A stretch of 64,000 nucleotides of DNA from Larix kaempferi (GCA_027924585.1 BSBM01002073.1:124001-188000), one strand, 5' to 3'; numbered from the stretch's first letter, positions 13,012 to 24,400 are shown. The notes: generated by a model from the letters alone, not told the origin. Made by a program: numbers and translations.

Positions 13012-15199
13012 ATCTAAGCTTCCTGAGAGTCTCTAAAGTACCACACAAATAAAACACTACTGAAGTCTAAAAGCAACAAGCAAACTATGTGAATAGGAGT
13101 GGATTCAAAGTTTGGAACCTCACGGGATTATCAAGGCATCGCAAACCGCTATATACTACAGGGTCCAACAATATGACGCGACAAGGAGGATTGGGACCGT
13201 ACCCTTTCCTACATACCTGATTACCTGGACAATACATGCATGCTAATCTCCTCGAGTGCTATTCTTGGTGTATTGCTTTGCCAAGACAGCCAAATGGTTA
13301 ACTCAGATGGTTTAGGATTCCTATGGGTGTCTCCTGATATACGCAAGGTACATGGGAGCTCAAATCAGTAGAGGTGCTGTCTAATGCAAAACCATTTGGC
13401 AAGAGACCTTCCGATATACTACCGAGTATGTGATACACCCTTCGATATACGCCAAGTATGGATTATGGTACTTGGTGGGTACGTGAAGGAGCTCGATATA
13501 CCAATGTACGTGGAAGACTACAATACCCCCTGGATACAGTGTTGGCAAATAATGACAGCTTCCACGCTTAAAGATGTCGGAACACTTTTTCAACTTACAC
13601 ACAGTTACTAAATTATTTTAACTTAAGCTAGCGTTAATTTTATCTTGTACGGTTAGGTGGATGCATGAGGTGAGTACGTAAATGTAAACATAATGCAATC
13701 CTCAACTACATGATAATGCACATTTTCTTCTTCTTTTCAATGAAAACTACTTAAGGTAAGGAGAGATATTTTTTCTTTCAAACCAAAAGTACTTAAGTAG
13801 TAGCGAAAAGAAGAATTCCTTCCTAGAGTGCAATAATTCTAACTTTCTGCAATAATCAGCCAAAAAGTGTAAAGAAAATGAAAGATGCAGCTAATCTTAA
13901 CAATGTATAAGACAAAATGATGAAGCACTTTCAATTTTCAAATGCATGTATCAAAAATGGAACTTGATAACTAAACGCTTTTCATATCTATATACAGAAA
14001 GTGAGAGAATATCTACAACACTCTAATCATTCAGAAATTCCCAAGGAAAAATGGCAAACACCCAAAAAACTCAAAGGCACTCAAGAAAGGCTCAAGATCT
14101 ACCAAATGCAATAATTATAACTCATTTCCTATCTTTTTACACTTGAAAAAGACACATCTAAGCTATGGAAAGAAGGATTCCACTAACGTTTCCAATCAAA
14201 TGCAAGACAAAGGAAAGCATTTAACATTCTTATCTAACTCAAATGCACACAAAACTGAAACAAGCCTTTCTTCTTCTTATGATGATAAGACCAAGAATAT
14301 CAAATGATCAAAATAAAGTAAGAAGAACACTTATGTTTTCCAATTTCATGAATATAGCAAAAGAGTGACAAAATCAATCTTTTCTTTGAACTAAAGTGGA
14401 GACAAAGAATCAATATTTCCCAAAAATGATTTAATAGCTCAGCATGTAAGGGAAACAAGATGCATAACCCAAGAAGGAGAGGCTAAAAAAGACATGGATA
14501 TCCCACACTCTTCAAGTCTTTAAAACAAGTCAATCACACCAAACCAAAAAATGATCTTAAAACCTTGAGATGGGTCAAAACGACTAAAGAATGCACGATT
14601 CATGGAACCCATTTTGCTTAAAAACACAAGCAAAACACTAGTTTTGACTTGAAGGGCCAAACATGAATCCAAATCTCAAAAAACTTAAAAACCAATACAA
14701 ACAAGCCAAACAAAACACTTTTGGACAAAAAGGGTCTTTTCCTGGAAGGTACAGTGCAGAGGAGTCTGTAGACAAACCAAAACTCAAATAAGAAATGGAG
14801 AAGGGATGCTTGTATGGTAATTTTTGCAGATCGGCGCACTCTCTGGTTATACACAGTTCGACATTGCAGTTCACCAATGCGAGAAGTGCAACGAGAATCC
14901 AACAGACAAAGAACAGAGATAAAAAATGACATAGTGTCGCTCTGGGTACACTAACCAGGTGCGACAGGTGAGATCTAAGTTAAAAAATGAACCAATTCTC
15001 CAGAAAATGAGTAACGAAGTGTTTTGAAAATGAGAAGTACAAACTTAGAGGAAGGTAATAAGACTCTTCAAAGTGAAGATTTGATGGTGAAAGGGCTTAA
15101 GAATCAAATGGCCAAAGGGATGCCTTGGAAAAGCAATCAACTAAAACTGACATTCAGATTGAAAACAACAATGTTCTTCCCCAGTATGGTCACCAAATT
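13012..15199 (-). other. Untranslated leader of element G
   Basis: This is 2.2 kb between the 5' LTR and the gag start, with no coding character. At 13335-13515 a motif (tatac, 4-6 bases, then gta) recurs four times as tiny stem-loops. From about 13700 to 15000 the + strand is A-rich with no repeated structure that I can see. Open frames such as 14618-14932 are not conserved-looking and have no recognised domain. Confidence 0.55.
15180..15199 (-). other. Primer-binding site of element G
   Basis: On the minus strand the sequence after the 5' LTR reads AATTTGGTGACCATACTGGG. Its position and TTTGGTG...GGG form resemble the non-methionine primer sites of Tat/Athila-type plant gypsy elements. I cannot name the tRNA with confidence. 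Confidence 0.5.
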
Positions 15200-16179
15200 T
15201 GTTATCGGACAATCTACCAAAGACAGATCTAAAGCGTGATCTCCCTAGCTTAATGTAATTCTAGAACAAATCAAACAGAATATAGATCTACTTTCCTAGA
15301 TCAATAGAATTTCAAACTAGTAGATAGATAGCTTACCTCAGATTCACAGATCCCTTTGCTCTTTGTTGATCCAATGCTCCAACGTCCTCAGATCTCAAGC
15401 TCCAAGACCCTGTTGATCATATAGATACAAGCAAACAGTGAAAGCATACATTTCATATGATTGATCTAAGTTAACAGTTAAGGAAGAAAACTCTAAACAT
15501 CATCATCAATGAGACAACAGTTTATGGAAATAGATTATATTAACAGTATAAAAGTAGGAATTACATAGAAAGGATGAAGCTACAACCAAAGCCTCAACGT
15601 TGCATCCTCCATCCAACATGTCCAAGCCAAACCTCCATGATAGTACAAGCTTCCCAATCACCAATATGGGTTCTACCAGCATAAGGGTACCATAGACCTT
15701 GCCCCCCTCCCATGGAGAGAGTAGGTGTTTATATACGGATAAAGAGATAGGGTAGGTTGAGGATTAAGGGGAGATGGTTAAGGGATATTTCCATAAGGTT
15801 AGGAACCGAAATGCCACCTCACCTAGAGCCTAGGGATAGGCCTCCACATCACTCATCTTCTAGAATGGGCTTGAAGATACTCTTTTATCCAAATAACTGA
15901 CATCGTCGCATGTTGCATTAGGACAACCTCCGACGTCGCATGTTTCATAATGGCAGACTGTGACGACCTTGAAAAGTAGGTTAGTTAAGGCGTCTAATCA
16001 TTGAAACTGCAGGGATGTGTTTTACTCTAAAATGGGTTTAGGTAAAATAGCAAAGTGTTTACACAATGGTCAAAATGACGACATTATCACAATGGTCATG
16101 ATGACAACACTTGGTCATAATAACAGTACTTGCGACACTTTTGACACTTGCACAAGGGTGACGACATTTTGGTGTAACA
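15200..16179 (-). repeat. 5' LTR of element G
   Basis: 980-bp direct copy of 7317-8350. It begins TGTTACACCAAAATG on the minus strand and ends with ...CCGATAACA. It is followed on the minus strand by the primer site, so this is the 5' LTR. Substitutions relative to the other copy are scattered throughout, so the insertion is not recent. Confidence 0.8.
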
Positions 16180-16559
16180 TATCTCTTGATTGATAGACCC
16201 TGGTTTAAGTTTTAAGTTTTTATTTTATAAACCAACATTGATTTTTTAAATACTTTTCATAATATTTTGTTTTATGAGCCAACATGGATTTTTTTTAAAT
16301 ACTTTCATTAATTTTTTTATTTTATGAGCCGACATGAATTTATTAATGGCTGACATAATATAATTTATTACTTTTTACTATTAGATGTAATGCTACATGA
16401 CACATGTAACGCTACACATACACATTCCAACATCTCCCCCATACTGGGCTATAGAGCACCTCGTTTCACTCGGTGAAATTACCTATGTAGCCTCCCAGCC
16501 AACTAGCCGTGTATTTAGTTTTACATTTTCCTGCTATTTATGCTAGTTGCATTAATTAA

Positions 16560-16763
16560 TTAATTAATTAATTGTATGTATGAGAATTGTTCACTATATG
16601 AAAGAACATTGTCATCTCTCGCTGCTGCCATTTGAGCTGCCTGGCGTTGGGAATAGGAAAAACTGGAAAGGGGGCGAGGGACAGCCTGAGACGAGACCAT
16701 GGTCTCCAATGGGGCCTTCAAGAAGACCAGAAATACTAGGAAAGCAATTATTCTGAAACCCAT
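16560..16763 (-). CDS. Small signal-peptide-like open frame, unrecognised
   Basis: This 67-codon frame begins with MGFRIIAFLVFLVFLKA, a typical secretory signal sequence with a hydrophobic core at residues 4-15. A short polar tail with AVPRPLSSFS and an alanine-rich AAQMAAARDD segment follows. The last residues run into a (TTAA)n repeat, so the true C-terminus or a splice site may lie earlier. It sits inside element P in the same orientation as P and next to a host-gene-like fragment. I do not recognise the family. It could be a fragment of a secreted-peptide gene or a chance frame. Confidence 0.3.
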   Translation of the reverse strand: MGFRIIAFLVFLVFLKAPLETMVSSQAVPRPLSSFSYSQRQAAQMAAARDDNVLSYSEQFSYIQLIN

Positions 16764-17067
16764 TATGAAAAATCGCTTGGCAGGACAATGAATCTCAGGT
16801 TATTACCAGATGGAATTGGAAAGAATATAAGTTGTTTTGTTGACCGGATTCTAATGCAGGAATAAAATATTGGGCCACGGGAGTGATTTAAAATTTGTTC
16901 TATGTGCATGCCACATGTTGTAGGTGATCAAGAAATTTAAAAAAAAATCCCAATGGTCCAACGCCCACCTTTATTGCTTTGGACCAAACACCATATTCTC
17001 AGAATATCAATCACATTCAACCCTTACAAATCAATCCATTCCAAGGTATTGTAACAGTCCAAATGCA

Positions 17068-17220
17068 ATGATGGCCAAAATCATTTCAGGAAATGAGAAT
17101 TCCACTCAAAATAACCTTAATCAGAGTAGTCGGGAGAAAAGAATGCCCTCTGCAGAGCCACTAGTTCTGAAGCTTATGATTCTTGAGCACAAGGAGAATG
17201 CTCTTCTCGACCTATCCAAG
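17068..17220 (+). pseudogene. Exon-like fragment of CCR4-NOT subunit 9 (CNOT9/RCD1-like)
   Basis: The + strand frame contains KRMPSAEPLVLKL, a six-residue gap, then ENALLDLSK. This matches, with exact spacing, the N-terminal conserved block of plant and animal CNOT9/RCD1 (SAE-x-LVLDL-x6-ENALLELSK), a scaffold subunit of the CCR4-NOT deadenylase complex. The match ends exactly at AAG followed by gt (17221), a plausible splice donor. The residues that continue the family (KRE...DLAPLLWNSFG) are not found before the LTR at 17884. It is therefore a lone first-exon fragment lying antisense to element P. It may be gene capture by the element or a chance remnant of an older locus. Start codon choice (17068 or 17071) is arbitrary. 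Confidence 0.5.
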
Positions 17221-17872
17221 GTGCTTCACATTCTCTATCCCTTTTTTTTAAGCCTTAATTAAATATTTTTCATTAAACCCATTAGTCGTGTTCTGCCTTC
17301 CAAACCCTAAATAAGTATTTCCATAGTGAAATTCGGGTTGTAAGATCGATTGCTTTGAGCAATTGTGGAGTTTCTTCATTTTATGTTTCTTCCTTGTATC
17401 AGGACTAATCTTTTTGGGAATATTAGGGTTATAAAATTGTTTGTCTCGGGCATTTTCTGAAGCTTTTTAGAAATGCCTCAGAGCCTCTGCTCTGGCGGCT
17501 TTAGGAAATTTGTTGCTTTCAATCAAGGAATTTTATGTCTTTCCATTGTTTCTTTTGCATATTCTGTTTCCTTGTAGTATTGAGTATAACTTGTGTAAAA
17601 ATTTTATTTTACTTTATTTATTATTATTATTTTTGTGTTTAGAACTCTCTTGCTATATGTATTATATAAAAAAGACTAAATATATCTTTGTTTTCTGTGG
17701 GTGCAGGTAGTTTACAGGTGCTTACAAGTATTCGGGAAAAGGTTTTGATTTGCTATTGTTTGGTGGTGTTAAGTTTACATATTGTAATGATAGATCTCAA
17801 CATCGGTTCCTAGTTAATCCTGTTTTGGTTTATGCATGAAAAGGCCCTTATGGTCCTGGTGTTTGAGCCAAT

Positions 17873-17883
17873 GGCTCTGATAC
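17873..17883 (-). other. Primer-binding site of element P (initiator tRNA-Met)
   Basis: On the minus strand, directly after the 5' LTR, the sequence is GTATCAGAGCC. This equals the last 11 bases of the usual plant tRNA-Met primer site TGGTATCAGAGCC. It identifies 17884-22172 as the 5' LTR. Confidence 0.7.
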
Positions 17884-18949
17884 TGCTTCTGTTTACAATT
17901 TATATACTAAAATTCTACAACAATTTAATTTGCAAACATAAATTGAAGAACGGTAACAAATAAACTTGTAATTTTTGCAAACTTGTAACAAATCAACTTC
18001 ACAACTCTTAAACTAGTAATAGTACATTTAACTAGAAGAATACCTCCCTGTGCATGAGGTGGATCCTATGAATCCTTTGAAGCTATGCAGCAAGCCTGGA
18101 ATTGATCGAGTAACTTGCCCCAAGGTGGAACACGGTTTAATCACCTCCTAGCCAACTAGGAGCCTAGCCGGCTCCTAGCCCCACAAAGGCATCCAAATGG
18201 CCTCCTAGCCCTCAGTGCCCAAGACCCCAGAGAACACAATAGTGATGCCCAGTAAGTTATGTATCTTCTCGGAGTTGTTAAACTCATCCAACACTTCCCA
18301 ACTTCTCCATCAAAACCCAATCCCCCCAAATAAAAGCTTCCTCTTCTCCTATCTCCCTTCACTATTTATTTTCATCGACCTTCCTCCACCGCCTCTTTCC
18401 ATAAAATAATATAAAACAATAATTAATTATTTTCTTCATATACAACAAGTTCGATTTAAGTTCAATTATAATATCTTAGGTACAAACTCTTACTTCACTT
18501 GATATCATTAAAACAATTTATGACAATGCTATATCATTAAAACAATTTATGACAATCCTATCTGGGAAATTAAGTTTGAAAGATAATAAAATAGTAAAAT
18601 ATCTTAAGTGTCATTTCGCATGCTATAAATTAAATGCAACATTTATTCTTATCCTTGAATTCATGTAAACTTAACCCCTCATTTATTGGGTATCTTCTCC
18701 CATACAAAATAATAATAATATATTATTCATGCACACATATGTAAATATATATATTAAATAGTACTTGTGTATACACATTAATATTTAATAAGACATATAT
18801 ATAATATTATTCTCATAATTATTTTAATTAGTGCATCATACATACATACGTATTAATATATTATTTCAATAACCCATGAAATACATTTAACTCTTAAATA
18901 TGGTCAAGTAGTCATCATGGTATTAATATATATTTATCACATATACCTA

Positions 18950-20739
18950 AGAAGGGTAAGGTCTTATCAATTTTTCACTTTCGCATGTATAGTATTCCCC
19001 ATAGTTAGTGCATTTCCCCTACTATAGGGATGACCCTGATCCAGAATATGAACCATAGAAAAATATACCCAGTAAACCAATCACAATAATACCAGTTACA
19101 ATATCTATCAACCAAAGAGGGATCCTTCCAGTGGTTTCAGCCATTTCTCTTACTCCCTTTCACATTTTATTAAGTGGTCATGCTCGAGACATAAATAGTC
19201 ATAGCATAGATAATTATGAGTATTGGATCTATTCGAATGGCCCCAACTCAAATCATCTCCACACTAAGGACTTATCCAACCCAACCTATAAAACCGGGTC
19301 ATAGAGGTTTTCCAGAGAGCAGCTACTGCTGGCACAACTGGCCTAAATGCTTCTTAATTTGCTAAAGCTATTCACTTAAGTTATCTTCTGCGAGTAAGTA
19401 TTCATGAGTGATAAGAACTGGTTGGTTGTACCCTTCCTATGGAGACTAAAAGGGGGACAGGACTTAACAGGTGATGGAATGGGATCAACAGAGAAAGATG
19501 CACGAGCTTCACATAGTAGATTACAATTACTAAATTAAGTGCTTAGTTAGTTTTTACTTTTACTTACCCTCTTGTAGAAACAGGTTTGCATAGGGTTTAA
19601 GGGTGTTTAGTGTAGAGCGGTGGGTTACACAGTCATGTAGGATCCTTTGTAGGAGGGAAGAGAGTGCCCGGCTTCAGCCTTCGCTTGTTTTTACACTAAT
19701 GAGGGTTCGACATTTGCTCGTGTTCCAAGTGTTTTTTGGCCCACCTTTGCTTCACCAGCAACATCTTAGCTAGGGAGGTCCTTGTTGATAGCCGCTAGTC
19801 CTTGCCGGGAGTACTTTCCCGGAATCCTGGACAGTCAGAACTAGAAGGTCATTGCCTCATAAATTTTGACACTACCTATTGGGAGGAAATTTCAGTTTTA
19901 TAAAGACTTCAGTGCTTAAATACCTAGTAAATAAACATGTTATAGAAGGACGCAGGCCTCCCTCCAAGGCATTATCCTTCCAGTGTCTAGGGCCCCCATT
20001 GAACAAGGGTGTCTCAGATTAGGCCCGGCATGAATCGAGAATGAAATGAAAAGGACAGGTTGGGTTGCTGGACATCTGGAAATTATGTTCTTCTCCCTTC
20101 TTTTTCCCTCCCCAAAGGGGACATTTTATAATACTTCTGTGCTTTCTGTCTTTATGATGTCCGTATGATTCCGCTTTAGAATTTATGTATTATTTACAAT
20201 TTATGTTTTCTCCTATTCGCCATAAGAAGGAGGAAGTTCACCATCCACAGTCTGTAAGAGATCCGCATTCAACCTAGATAGACCATTACCCTTTATGTTA
20301 GCTTTCTGGGATGCATTATGGCCACATATGAAATCACAAAAATAGGGGAAGATTCAATGTAATTAACTGGAGGAAAAATAGAAGTTCCCATCATGGATGA
20401 ATCATTAAACACTCCAACACTGTTTAAAACTGATGATGAATACTTCTACAAAATAGTATAGTACTGCAGAGGGTTACCATATGTATGGAAAATATAAAAA
20501 TGATCTCTTGGATGGAAATTATTAAATGGGGCTAGATTCTGAAAGGGTGCAGCATTATTAAAAGGTGTTGTAGAATCCATAGAGACATTTAGCTTACATC
20601 AAAACATTAACATATGATATCTCCATAGAGAACATTTAACTTTTTGTATTTCCATAGGGAATTTCAGAAAGAAAAGTGGGCGTATCCAGATGATATAGAG
20701 TGCTCACGCATCCTATCAATATGGTAAATTCTGTAATCA
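18950..20739. other. Foreign DNA patch inside the P 5' LTR, partly plastid
   Basis: This segment has no counterpart in the left LTR. Its first part holds plastid psbJ on the minus strand. The part from about 19200 to 20220 looks organellar (moderate GC, few poly-A/T runs) and could be mitochondrial, but I cannot identify a gene in it. The last part, 20230-20730, resembles nuclear sequence. It is joined to an inverted LTR copy on its right. It may be one organelle insertion or several fragments joined together. Confidence 0.6.
19022..19144 (-). pseudogene. psbJ: Nuclear copy of plastid psbJ (photosystem II protein J)
   Basis: The minus strand reads a complete 40-codon frame starting [11 protein letters not shown], followed by the single membrane-spanning segment ([17 protein letters not shown]) and ending SGSGSSL. 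Length and order match plastid PsbJ, a small subunit of photosystem II that normally sits in the thylakoid membrane and is encoded in the psbE-psbF-psbL-psbJ cluster. Residues 14-15 (DI instead of the usual GT) and 36 (S instead of L) differ from the usual form, which suits drift after transfer. psbL is not seen upstream, so only a short plastid piece was captured. Without plastid expression signals in the nucleus it is not expected to function. Confidence 0.85.
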
Positions 20740-20821
20740 ATACCGTGATGACTACTTGACCATATTTAAGAGTTAAATGTATTTCATGGGTTATTGAAAT
20801 AATATATTAATACGTATGTAT
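20740..20821 (-). repeat. Inverted copy of an LTR segment at the patch junction
   Basis: About 80 bases here are the reverse complement of 18845-18927 in the same LTR (for example gatgactacttgaccata against tatggtcaagtagtcatc), with about one visible mismatch. After it the LTR resumes in forward orientation by repeating tattaatatatatttatc. This is the pattern left when a break is repaired by template switching. Confidence 0.8.
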
Positions 20822-22172
20822 TAATATATATTTATCACATATACCTACTAGGTTACACTTCCTTAATCCATTAGAGACATATATAATACTGCAGCAATCA
20901 TATAAATTTCAAGACATGGATTATAATTCAACAATCATCAACTAGGTTATTATACTAGTGTATTCATCAATCATAATAGTGTAGTCATGAATCGGCATGT
21001 AGGTGGCCAGACCACGTGTCTTAATCCTGGGTACTATTAATAAACATTTATTTTCCTTGATGCATCATTATTATATACTTACAAACAACATACAACATAA
21101 CAAATTAATCAATCTATCATTCATCATTCATACTAATTTATAAAAGAGTCATAAAACTGAATTAGATAAACCTAATGAAATAAACAAACATATAATCTTA
21201 ATGGTTTATAACAATGTAGACCACCATCCAATCCATCATTGGTCCCATCCATCTTGATAAGTACTCAAAACAGCCTATTCACCACTACTTCCATCACCTG
21301 ACCTCACCATCCTATCCTCTGTTGGAATATACTTTGGTGTCAACTATACCCACCTAACCATATATAGAACCCGTAAGTAGAAGTGTCGACTGCATCGACC
21401 AAGCTTCCCCAACAGGCACCCACTAGTCATCATCACACATCTAGGGGAGCATGCTTAGCACATACCTCCCACAACTCTAGGTTTCGGGGGATAAACGGTG
21501 GGAAATGCTTCCACCCCCCCTGATAGTACTAGGGTCAACACCCTACATCAACCATACTATTCCATCACTGTTCTAAGGGGTCTCATCATTGAAAAAACAC
21601 TTTGAGGCAAGTCGTGATTCTTGCAAGAACTCACACTCACCCATAAGTCATAGAAATATTTGCATTCACTATTAAATAACATGAAAATCCATATTGCAAG
21701 TCATATCATTGTTTCAAATCATAACTTCAGTTGTAATTACAACATATAATACACAACTATGTCATAGTTGATCGATTTGTATATTAGCTAAATAACAACA
21801 AACATGTCTCATGTATAAATATATCTTTAACTATTCCAAGTAAGAAGGCATTTCACAAACTGATATTGAAATAACCAAGTACATTCTTTCGGATCACATT
21901 ACATGTGTTTTATATTCAATGTATAGTTTTAACTAATATCAAGGCACCACCTTCCACATCCAACATGCATAATCAAATGACATACATAATCGTCACCAAA
22001 TTACTAAAACAAAAGATAATTTGCATTTACTGTTCATGCCTAAGAAAGTCCATAAGTTCACATAACAATAGTATTATTTAGTTCATCTACGTCCCAAGGT
22101 TGGCAACAAATAACAATGCTAATCTAATTTTCATTAGGGTTAATTACTAAACGTCATATATGGGGAATTACA

Positions 22173-22201
22173 CTTTCTCCCTCTCTCTCTTGCGCTCTCT
22201 C

Positions 22202-22241
<40 letters not shown>

Positions 22242-22776
22242 CTACTACTCCCGCTTCAAATAACCCCACTCCTTCTCCTCTTCCTCTCTCTCTCCCCTCT
22301 AATCCCCAACCTTTAATAACACCCTAATTGACTCTCTCACCACCCTATTCCTCCCCTTATGTCTAACATTTATTCCTCCTCTCTCTCTCTCTCCCCCCTC
22401 TCCCCCCTAATCCTTATTAACCCCCTATCTCACTCTTTCTCTACCCTAATTCTCCACCTACAAATAACCCCACCATTTCTCTATAATCGAACCCCCCTAA
22501 CACCCACCCCTCTCTCTCATACTCTCACTACCATAAACCTGACCTCTCTCTCCATATGCCCCTCTCTCTCTCTCTCTTTTTCTCTCCTAATCCCCCTCCC
22601 CTTACAACTTACCATGCACCCTAAAACCCCTAGTTCTCTCTCTCTCTCTCCAATCCTTATAAATTACCCCCATCTCTCTCTCTCTACCCCCACCCTATAC
22701 CCCTTTCTCTCTAACTTTCCTAATCTTCCCTAAATCCCTTGCCACCCCTCCCCCCCCCTCCCCTCCCCACACCATG

Positions 22777-22818
<42 letters not shown>

Positions 22819-22867
22819 ATATCTATCTCCCCTAATCCACCTCCCGCTATAAGTTACCATCCCTCCA

Positions 22868-22916
<49 letters not shown>

Positions 22917-23293
22917 CTGTCTCCCCTAATCCACCTCCCCCTATAAGCTACCATCCCTTCATCTCTCTCTCTCTCTCTCTCTCTCTCCCCTACTCCTTGT
23001 ACCCCTAACCCCCTCTCTCTCTTATCCACCTCCCCCTACAACTTACCATCCCCACATATCTCTCTCTGTCTCTTATACACCCTTCTCTCTAACATCCCTA
23101 GTATTTCCTAAGCCCCTAACTCTCTCTCTCGATAATTATCTCTATCTCTTTCTCTCCCCCAACCCCCTACATCTAATCACCCTCACCCTCTCTCCCTCTC
23201 CCTCTCTCTCTCTCTCTCTTACAACTTTCTCGTAATCAATATTAATCACCTCTATCTCTCTCTCTCACCTCTTCCTCCTAACCATTACTAATC

Positions 23294-23324
<31 letters not shown>

Positions 23325-23651
23325 ACACTTACTAACCCACTCTCTCACTCTCTCACCACCCAACTCATCCACTTACCTTAAAGACTGCCCCCTCTCTCTC
23401 TCTAACCCTTATAAAATCCCTCTCCCATACTCAACTTACAACTAAGCCCCACCTCCCTCTCTCTCTAACGACCCCCTAACGCCTCATCTCTCTTCCTCTC
23501 ACTTCCCTTAAACTCCCACTTTCTCTCCCTAATCCACCTCCTAATATCCATTCCCGTAACCACTCCATTATCCCTCCCTCTCTCTCTCTCTTACTCCCCC
23601 CACCCCCCCCTCTCTCTCCTAATACCCCCCCCCTTACCACTTTCCAACCTG

Positions 23652-23691
<40 letters not shown>

Positions 23692-24149
23692 CTCCCACCC
23701 TATATCTTCCTCTCTCTAACTTCCTTAATATTCCCTAAACCCCTACCCACATAACCCCGACATGATCTATTTCTCTTTCTCCCCCCCAATCTCCCTCTTC
23801 CTCCCTACAACTAATATCCCATAGCATCCCCCCTTACCCCTCTCTCTCCCTCTCTCTCTCTCTTTATCACACACACACACCCTAATCATCCCATTACCAC
23901 TAAACCCCTCCTCCCCTCTCTCACCTTCCCACCAACATACTCCTCTCATTATCTTTAACCCCCTCATATCTCTCTCTCACACCTCTTCCCCCAAAGCCTT
24001 AATAACCCCCTATCTCACTCTCTCTCTCCCCTAGTCCTCCACCTACCCCTAACTCTCTCCCATAAGACACTAACACCCACCTCTCTCCCTTTAACACACT
24101 CACAACAACTAATCCTCTGCTCTCTCTCCCTACCCATCACCACTCCTTC

Positions 24150-24185
<36 letters not shown>

Positions 24186-24361
24186 TGCACACTACAAACA
24201 CACACACACACACACAACCATCTAATCCTCTACTTACCCCTAATCCCCACCCCCCCTCTCTCCTAAACCTTTAAAATCCCCCACAACTCCGCACCCTCTA
24301 TCTCTTTCTCTCTCTCTCTCTCTCTCTCTCACCCCTACTCCTATGCGTATGACTAGCCCCC

Positions 24362-24396
<35 letters not shown>
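22173..24396. repeat. Polypyrimidine satellite, main block
   Basis: 2.2 kb is almost entirely C, T and A on the + strand, with many (CT)n tracts of 10-25 dinucleotides, some (CA)n (24162-24218), and repeated phrases built from ctaaccctta, ctaatcacctctc, tctcactctctcacc and cctccacctac. The phrases recur irregularly at about 50-60 bp, so I read it as a diverged satellite, not a simple microsatellite. The long open frames here (22359-22733 + and 22847-23029 -) are low-complexity artefacts. G is nearly absent from the + strand. Confidence 0.85.

Positions 24397-24400
<4 letters not shown>

Larger units (their letters stand above)
7317..16179 (-). mobile_element. Element G: non-autonomous Ty3/gypsy-type element with gag-protease only
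   Basis: Direct repeats at 7317-8350 and 15200-16179 bound an 8.9-kb insertion into element P. The flanks tattt (7312-7316) and tatct (16180-16184) match at 4 of 5 positions, as expected for an old target-site duplication. On the minus strand the order is 5' LTR, primer site, long leader (15199-13012), gag-protease frame (13011-11482), structured repeat array (about 11475-8790), a further repetitive stretch, purine tract and 3' LTR. There is no reverse transcriptase, RNase H or integrase anywhere in the 6.85-kb interior. It would therefore have needed enzymes supplied in trans. Plant elements that keep only gag, or gag plus protease, are a known class. Confidence 0.8.
16180..17872. other. Interior of element P, 5' side: gag missing, other fragments present
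   Basis: This 1.7-kb stretch lies between the primer site of P and the G insertion, where leader and gag of P would be expected. No gag is visible. It holds a small secreted-peptide-like frame on the minus strand and an exon-like CCR4-NOT fragment on the + strand, described separately. The rest (16200-16440 and 17230-17870) is T/A-rich with no recognised feature. Confidence 0.5.
152..22172 (-). mobile_element. Element P: Tekay/Del-like Ty3/gypsy element, decayed, host of nested insertions
   Basis: Two direct copies of a sequence longer than 2.3 kb (152-2512 and 17884-22172) flank this segment, and each has TG...CA-type ends. On the minus strand the LTR begins TGTAATKCCCCATAT. Directly 3' of the right-hand LTR is an 11-base match to the plant initiator-tRNA primer-binding site, and directly 5' of the left-hand LTR is a purine tract. 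The element therefore runs right to left. Long LTRs, this start sequence and the tRNA-Met site are typical of plant Tekay/Del chromoviruses, so that assignment is an inference. The interior (2513-7316 plus 16180-17883) has no recognisable gag or pol. No clean target-site duplication is visible (aaaca on the left, ctttc on the right). A plain segmental duplication is the alternative, but the primer site and purine tract argue against it. Confidence 0.7.
17884..22172 (-). repeat. 5' LTR of element P, expanded by an insertion
   Basis: This is the second copy of the P LTR. It matches the left copy from 17884 to 18949 and again from about 20819 to 22172. Between these it carries about 1.87 kb of other DNA. 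A 26-bp unit (18502-18527) is tandemly duplicated at 18531-18556, which the left copy lacks. On the minus strand it begins TGTAATTCCCCATATATG, directly bordering the polypyrimidine satellite. Confidence 0.75.

Noticed and set aside
152-22172. Simple segmental duplication instead of LTRs
   Set aside because: A tRNA-Met primer site and a purine tract sit exactly at the inner edges of the two copies, which favours an LTR element. The lack of a clear target-site duplication keeps some doubt.
22359-22733. 124-codon open frame in the satellite
   Set aside because: Composition is only S, L, T, P and I from CT-rich sequence. Low G content removes stops by chance.
22847-23029. Minus-strand R/E/G-rich frame
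   Set aside because: It is the reverse reading of (CT)n tracts.
22173-24396. Interstitial telomere repeat
   Set aside because: CCCTAA-like words are frequent, but I see no run of consecutive CCCTAAA units. The words fit the general pyrimidine-rich composition.
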